Of a stretch of DNA of 18,594 nucleotides, positions 14,490-18,594 are shown in pieces. The first letter of the stretch is position 1. Each line of letters opens with the position of its first letter. Under the pieces are notes generated by a model, which saw only the letters and a program-made list of their open reading frames with translations, had not been told where the DNA came from and made no database searches. The translations under genes and the position numbers were made by a program. The DNA comes from Nitrospira sp. (GTDB taxonomy: Bacteria > Nitrospirota > Thermodesulfovibrionia > Thermodesulfovibrionales > SM23-35): assembly GCA_016873575.1 (NCBI GenBank), contig VGWY01000022.1, positions 1 to 18,594 of the forward strand, in the 5' to 3' direction.

Positions 14490-15927
14490 GACCATACTCC
14501 TTCCAGCGTCTATCAACAAGATTCTTTATCTCTTCAGACATCTGGATCTCTAACGGCCACTCCCTCTGATACCCTTCCTCAGGCCATTTCCTGGTCGCAT
14601 CAATCCCCATCTTTGCTCCATATATCGGCTTATTTGAAGAATGATCGAGGACATCAAGGGGACCTTCGACTACCATAATATCTCTTGCAGGATCAACATT
14701 GTTAAATGCCTTCCATGCAACCTCAGAAGTATTCTGGACATTAACGTCTTCATCAAAGATGAAGATAAATTTGGTAAACATCATCTGGCCCAATCCCCAT
14801 ATCGCATTTACTACCTTCCTTGCGTGCATGGGATAGGATTTTTTGATAGAGATCAAGGCGCAGTTATGAAATACCCCTTCGATCGGCAGGTTTATATCCA
14901 CGATCTCGGGAAGCTGCATCTTGACGAAAGGCAGGAACATCCTTTCAGTGGCTTTTCCCATATAACAGTCTTCCATCGGCGGCTTGCCAACAATTGTTGC
15001 AGGATAAATAGGATCTTTTCTCTGGGTTATACAGGTTACATGAAAGACAGGATAGTTATCAGCAACAGAATAATAACCGGTATGATCACCAAAAGGCCCT
15101 TCTAATCTTTCATCTCCTTTCTCAACATATCCCTCAAGGATAATTTCAGCTCTGGCCGGCACAAGCAGATCAACCGTTTTTGCCTTTACCACTTCGACCG
15201 GCCTTCCCCTTAAGAAACCGGCAAAAAACAGTTCTTCGATACCATAAGGGAGTGGGGCGGTTGCTGAGTAGATTGTTACAGGATCACCACCCAAGGCAAC
15301 TGCGACCTCCAGTCTCTTGCCAAGTTTTACAGCCTTTCGAAAATTAACAGCACCATCATGATGTGTATGCCAGTGCATCCCTGTTGTTTTTTCATCGAAG
15401 ACCTGCATGCGGTACATACCCATATTCTGTTTTCCGCTTTCAGGGTCTTTCGTGATAACAAGAGGAAGGGTAATAAAACGGCCGCCGTCTTCAGGCCAGC
15501 ATTTCAGAATTGGGTAATCAAGGAGAGAAAAATTATTCTCCTTTACGATTTCCTGTGAAGGTGCCTTTTTAACCTCTTTTGGTTTAGAATTACTGATCTT
15601 GTAAAGTTCTTGAAGGACTTCTATCTTCTGCCGGAGACTGAGATTCATGTCAACTTTGAGGAGCGAGGAGAATCTCTGGTTAATAGTATTAAAGTCATTC
15701 ACACCAAGTGCCCAGCTCATCCTTTGATAAGAACCAAAGAGGTTAATGACTATCGGTATCCGTGATCCCTTAACCTTTTCGAAAAAGAGAGCCGGCCCTC
15801 CTTTTTTTGATATGCGGTCAGTAATCTCAGTTACTTCGAGGATTGGGTCAGCCTCTGCCTTGATGCGAACCAGTTCTTTTTTGTCTTCGAGAAAATCTAT
15901 AAACTCTCTCAGGTCGTTACATATCAC
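14482..15927 (-). CDS. ubiD: UbiD-family decarboxylase (menaquinone pathway)
   Basis: A 481-aa prenyl-FMN-dependent decarboxylase. GMYRMQVF holds the conserved Arg173, HWHTHHDG follows at 185-192, and the hallmark RLEGPFGDHTGYY with Glu276 is at 274-286. Length and motif spacing are those of UbiD. In this operon it should remove the carboxyl group of the prenylated dihydroxynaphthoate (MqnL role). It starts with GTG overlapping the regulator's TGA (GTGA), with GGAG 7 bases before it. This makes it the first enzyme gene of the operon and ties its translation to the regulator. Confidence 0.94.
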   Translation of the reverse strand: MICNDLREFIDFLEDKKELVRIKAEADPILEVTEITDRISKKGGPALFFEKVKGSRIPIVINLFGSYQRMSWALGVNDFNTINQRFSSLLKVDMNLSLRQKIEVLQELYKISNSKPKEVKKAPSQEIVKENNFSLLDYPILKCWPEDGGRFITLPLVITKDPESGKQNMGMYRMQVFDEKTTGMHWHTHHDGAVNFRKAVKLGKRLEVAVALGGDPVTIYSATAPLPYGIEELFFAGFLRGRPVEVVKAKTVDLLVPARAEIILEGYVEKGDERLEGPFGDHTGYYSVADNYPVFHVTCITQRKDPIYPATIVGKPPMEDCYMGKATERMFLPFVKMQLPEIVDINLPIEGVFHNCALISIKKSYPMHARKVVNAIWGLGQMMFTKFIFIFDEDVNVQNTSEVAWKAFNNVDPARDIMVVEGPLDVLDHSSNKPIYGAKMGIDATRKWPEEGYQREWPLEIQMSEEIKNLVDRRWKEYGLE

Positions 15928-16553
15928 CGTTTTTCTCCAACCAATCCGGATTTAAAGATATCCCGCAGGGCCCGTGCTGCCCGAAAGAGAGAAAACTGAA
16001 AGGTTTTATTTTTAACCGCTGATGATTCACTCAACACCCAGCTCAAGATGATACCCTGAGCTGCTCCGAAGATGATCATCTTCGTAACGCGGGTATCTAA
16101 ATCCTTACGATATATGCCTTTTCTTTTACCTTCTTCCAGGATTGTCTCAATCAGGTCAAGGAATTCGACCACGCGGTTAATCGGATAATTATTCAAGAAT
16201 ATGCTGCTCTGTTTTATATCTACCAGAAATATTTCTGCTAAATGACGATTCCTTTTGAACATCGTGACAACCATGGAAAACATGGCCTTTAATTTCTTGT
16301 TCGGGTCGTCAAGACGACCGATCTTCTTTTTGATTTCCTCGATTATACCTCCCCATTTTTCGTCAAAGAGGGCCAACAGAAGCTCTTCTTTGCTTGAGAA
16401 ATAATTATAGAGGGTACCTTCTGCTACGCCTGCTTCTGTAGCGATCTCAGAAACTCTTGTCTCGGAATAACCCCGTTTAACAAAGGTCTTCAGGGCTGCA
16501 TCAAGGATAACCTTACGACGCTCTTTCGATTTATCGTCAGAATTCCTGGACAT
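15924..16553 (-). CDS. TetR/AcrR-family regulator, FadR-like
   Basis: A 209-aa regulator. The N-terminal TetR helix-turn-helix (about 12-60) contains RGYSETRVSEIATEAGVAEGTLYNYFSSKEELLLALF. The C-terminal ligand domain includes DTRVTKMIIFGAAQGIILSWVLSE. Both parts resemble Bacillus FadR, which senses long-chain acyl-CoA, as far as I can compare from memory. It is the first gene of the menaquinone operon and overlaps ubiD by 4 bases. An 18-bp dyad just downstream of its -10 box suggests that it represses itself and the whole operon. The inducer is unproven. Confidence 0.87.
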   Translation of the reverse strand: MSRNSDDKSKERRKVILDAALKTFVKRGYSETRVSEIATEAGVAEGTLYNYFSSKEELLLALFDEKWGGIIEEIKKKIGRLDDPNKKLKAMFSMVVTMFKRNRHLAEIFLVDIKQSSIFLNNYPINRVVEFLDLIETILEEGKRKGIYRKDLDTRVTKMIIFGAAQGIILSWVLSESSAVKNKTFQFSLFRAARALRDIFKSGLVGEKR

Positions 16554-16583
16554 TCTTTAAATTCTCATATCCTATTTTAGAAA

Positions 16584-16631
16584 TGAATGAGTGCTCACTC
16601 AATGCTATACCAAAAAAGCAATGCCTGTCAA
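16584..16631 (-). promoter_or_regulatory. Promoter and FadR-type operator of the menaquinone operon
   Basis: On the minus strand TTGACA (16631-16626) and TATAGC (16609-16604) are 16 bases apart. Two bases further, at the expected transcription start, lies the dyad TGAATGAGTGCTCACTCA (plus strand 16584-16601). Its 8-bp arms match at 7 positions. It fits the Bacillus FadR consensus as I remember it (TGAATGA, four bases, TCATTCA) with one mismatch. The 5' leader before the regulator ATG is about 40 bases and has no strong ribosome-binding site. Confidence 0.7.
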
Positions 16632-16667
16632 ATATTTTTTCGTTATGACTTCTATGACTTCTATGAG

Positions 16668-16697
16668 TTGACACCCTCTCTTTTGCGGTTTTATACT
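16668..16697 (+). promoter_or_regulatory. Promoter of the HEPN-MNT pair
   Basis: TTGACA (16668-16673) and TATACT (16692-16697) are separated by 18 bases, 40 bases before the HEPN ATG. It points away from the TetR promoter, so the two are divergent and their -35 boxes lie about 36 bases apart. The sequence closely resembles the cstA promoter at 17635. Confidence 0.65.
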
Positions 16698-16737
16698 TAA
16701 AATGATAAATATGGAACTGTGATATACTTTTACAAAT

Positions 16738-17141
16738 ATGAAACAGCCATCGAAATCAAAAGACAGCATAACAAACTGGATTAAATCATCCAATTATGAC
16801 ATTAAAACTGCTGAGCACATGTTCATGACAGGAAGGTACATATATGTACTTTTTATGTGCCACCTGGCAGTAGAGAAATTATTAAAGGCACTATATGAGT
16901 CGATTTCAGGAAAAGTTCCTCCCAAAACACATAATCTCATCTATCTAACCAAAGCTGTTAATCTTGAGTTACCTGAAATCATCTAAAAACACTTGAATCT
17001 CTCAATGATTTAAGTATCTTGACGAGGTATCCCGAAGATATTGAAGCTATTGTCAGGGCATTTAAGAAGGATAAGGTAGCGGATTATTTTAAGAAAACAA
17101 AGGAACTATTGAAATGGTTAAAAAAAGAACCGAAATTATAA
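16738..17141 (+). pseudogene. HEPN-domain protein (HepT-like), frameshifted
   Basis: The first 82 codons (ATG at 16738) give a HEPN N-terminus: SSNYDIKTAEHMF, then GRYIYVLFMCHLAVEKLLKALYE and THNLIYLTKAV. A stop at 16984-16986 interrupts it. In another frame the protein continues at once with LESLNDLSILTRYPEDIEAI and FKKDKVADYFKKTKELLKWL, ending at 17139-17141. Together they make a full HEPN domain of about 130 aa. One lost base near 16984 explains the break. HEPN proteins are RNase toxins paired with MNT antitoxins, and the MNT gene overlaps the end by 28 bases. The break could be a real inactivation or a sequencing error. No strong ribosome-binding site precedes the ATG. Confidence 0.75.
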
Positions 17142-17440
17142 AGATAATCGAAAGATACATAAATGAACTGGAAAAGCTTGGTATCGAAGTCTCTCAGATT
17201 ATCCTGTATGGGTCTTATGCAAAGGGAAAACCGAAAGAATACAGTGACATTGATATTGCGGTTATCTCTCCGGTGTTTAATAAATTAGATATTTTTGAAC
17301 GTCAGGAGATATTAAGCAGGGCACACCACAATTTTGGAGAACCCCTTGAACCAATAGGATTCACTCCAGAACAGGCTAAAGGGAAAAAAGGATTTGTCAG
17401 AGAAATAATAGAGAACGGGATAACTATTTATAAAAAATAG
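17114..17440 (+). CDS. MNT-family nucleotidyltransferase antitoxin (MntA-like)
   Basis: A 108-aa minimal nucleotidyltransferase with the family motif G33-S34-Y followed by S-D45-I-D47 (LYGSYAKGKPKEYSDIDIAV). Proteins of this type neutralise their HEPN partner, in known cases by transferring AMP to it. The start has AAGGA about 9 bases upstream and overlaps the HEPN tail. The motif is intact, so this antitoxin is presumably functional even though its partner is frameshifted, a state expected if the toxin was lost first. Confidence 0.85.
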   Translation: MVKKRTEIIKIIERYINELEKLGIEVSQIILYGSYAKGKPKEYSDIDIAVISPVFNKLDIFERQEILSRAHHNFGEPLEPIGFTPEQAKGKKGFVREIIENGITIYKK

Positions 17441-17634
17441 TGCATCATAATTTTAAATGATGAGCCAGAATATTAAAACGTCACAATTAAAACGTCACAC
17501 CTTGACAATTGACAATATTACTGAAAGAATTTTTTCAACAGGCTGTTAAAGACTATTGAATCTTAATCAACTCAGCTTTCGTAATTTTGTATGGCGGGTT
17601 ATGTAGTGAAAGCCTCTGTCTGTTGAGATGCTGG
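17441..17634. other. Spacer between the MNT gene and the cstA promoter, with a 14-bp tandem repeat
   Basis: No gene is visible. ATTAAAACGTCACA occurs twice in tandem at 17472-17485 and 17486-17499, directly followed by two overlapping TTGACA-like hexamers. A weak hairpin CATCAT-ATGATG lies just after the MNT stop but has no T-run, so I do not call it a terminator. Confidence 0.6.
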
Positions 17635-17664
17635 TTGACACCCTGTATTCTGCATTTTTATACT
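17635..17664 (+). promoter_or_regulatory. cstA promoter, probably giving a leaderless mRNA
   Basis: TTGACA (17635-17640) and TATACT (17659-17664) are 18 bases apart. The cstA ATG begins 7 bases after the -10 box, where transcription should start. No ribosome-binding site lies before that ATG. Over 31 bases it matches the HEPN promoter at 26 positions. Confidence 0.6.
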
Positions 17665-17670
17665 TCTTCT

Positions 17671-18594
17671 ATGAAGAGATGGGCATTAGTCATCTGGACT
17701 TTACTTGCAATCCTATTTGTAATTTCCTTTGCCTTTGTTACGGGAATTTTTAATCCCCAGGAAAAGATAAACGCTATCTGGCTAATTACTGCCACTGCAT
17801 GTTTCTACATACTTGCCTATCGATTCTATGGAGCCTTCCTTGCTGCCAGGCTTGCTATACTCGATGATATGCGGGTGACTCCTGCTCATCGCTTGAATGA
17901 TGGAAAGAACTTCTATCCGACAAATAAATGGGTTTTATTCGGACATCATTTTGCTGCTGTAGCAGGCGCTGGGCCCCTCATCGGTCCTGTTCTTGCCGCA
18001 CAGTTTGGCTATCTCCCAGGTTTCTTATGGATTCTTATTGGAGCAGCCCTTGCAGGAGGTGTCCATGATTTTATTGTCCTTACCGCCTCGATGAGGAGGA
18101 ACGGAAAGTCCCTTGTTCAGATAGCAAGGGAGGAGGTTAGTCCATTAACAGGTATTGCAGCACTTGTCGCAATACTTTTTATCCTGATTGTGGCTATTGC
18201 AGGATTAGGGCTTGCTGTCATAAACTCCCTTTTCCATAATCCATGGGGAACATTTATCATCGGTATGACAATTCCCATTGCCTTATTCATGGGGATATAC
18301 ATGAAATCCATACGGCCTGCCAGGATTGCTGGAATCTCTATCGTGGGGTTTATCTTGCTCCTTCTCACCGTGATATTTGGAAGAACTATCCCTTCATCTT
18401 CGATCGCCTTTTTATTTGACTTTGATAATAATACGTTATCCATCCTCCTGTCTGCCTACGGATTTGTGGCTTCTGTCCTTCCTGTATGGATGCTTCTTGC
18501 ACCAAGGGATTATCTTTCATCTTTCATGAAGATAGGTGTCATATTTCTCCTTGCTGTTGGTGTTCTGTACGTATCACCTAATCTCAATATGCCC
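17671..18594 (+). CDS. cstA: Carbon starvation protein CstA (peptide/pyruvate transporter), partial
   Basis: The first 308 codons of a multi-pass membrane protein that continues past the right edge. Hydrophobic segments begin at residue 5. The CstA hallmark GHHFAAVAGAGPLIGP is at 91-106, followed by GGVHDFIVLTASMRRNGKSL and the conserved VWMLLAPRDYLSSFMKIG. CstA proteins import peptides or pyruvate when carbon is scarce. Gene orientation is opposite to the menaquinone operon. The ATG at 17671 has no ribosome-binding site but sits at the predicted transcription start. Confidence 0.93.
   Translation, partial: MKRWALVIWTLLAILFVISFAFVTGIFNPQEKINAIWLITATACFYILAYRFYGAFLAARLAILDDMRVTPAHRLNDGKNFYPTNKWVLFGHHFAAVAGAGPLIGPVLAAQFGYLPGFLWILIGAALAGGVHDFIVLTASMRRNGKSLVQIAREEVSPLTGIAALVAILFILIVAIAGLGLAVINSLFHNPWGTFIIGMTIPIALFMGIYMKSIRPARIAGISIVGFILLLLTVIFGRTIPSSSIAFLFDFDNNTLSILLSAYGFVASVLPVWMLLAPRDYLSSFMKIGVIFLLAVGVLYVSPNLNMP

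Noticed and set aside
16647..16665. Tandem GACTTCTAT repeat between the divergent promoters
   Set aside because: Only two 9-base copies; could be an operator but nothing else supports it.
17440..17466. Hairpin CATCAT/ATGATG after the MNT gene as a terminator
   Set aside because: The stem is only six AT-rich pairs and no T-run follows it.

Overview
The window looks like chromosome from an anaerobic or microaerophilic bacterium of moderate-to-low GC that makes menaquinone by the futalosine route. A Nitrospirota or Desulfobacterota-like lineage is my guess from operon style only; no marker here fixes the taxon. Nearly everything from base 1 to 16553 lies on the minus strand. The last 2 kb is on the plus strand.

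Bases 1-6832 (minus) form a defence and toxin-antitoxin island. In transcription order it holds a ribbon-helix-helix antitoxin with a RelE/ParE toxin, a HigB tail remnant with an intact HigA, a YhcG/DUF1016 PD-(D/E)XK nuclease, a PIN-domain toxin with a small partner, and a large nuclease-methyltransferase that runs off the left edge. Its most striking feature is a short ORF of 93-117 aa that occurs three times. Its conserved core of about 65 residues resembles the N-terminus of type III-like Mod DNA methyltransferases. Each copy overlaps the start codon of a different downstream gene: the YhcG nuclease, the PIN toxin and the restriction-modification enzyme. Copies A and C share 108 identical bases although they lie 2.4 kb apart. 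All three lose similarity at nearly the same codon.

Bases 6870-16553 (minus) are a menaquinone operon. The order is a FadR-like TetR regulator, ubiD, ubiA, ubiX, mqnE, mqnA, mqnC, an MTAP/PNP-family phosphorylase, ubiE/menG and purB. Most junctions overlap or nearly touch, so translation is probably coupled. MqnA converts chorismate to 3-enolpyruvylbenzoate. MqnE adds the SAM-derived adenosyl part, the phosphorylase probably removes the base, and MqnC cyclises. UbiA, UbiD with UbiX's prenyl-FMN, and UbiE prenylate, decarboxylate and methylate. MqnD and a deaminase (MqnX) are not in the window. Two palindromic elements, each made of two hairpins, fill the only wide gaps. A promoter with a FadR-type operator precedes the regulator.

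Bases 16668-18594 (plus) hold a frameshifted HEPN gene with its MNT nucleotidyltransferase partner, a 230-base spacer, and the first 308 codons of cstA. HEPN and cstA share a near-duplicate promoter element. At cstA the spacing implies a leaderless transcript.
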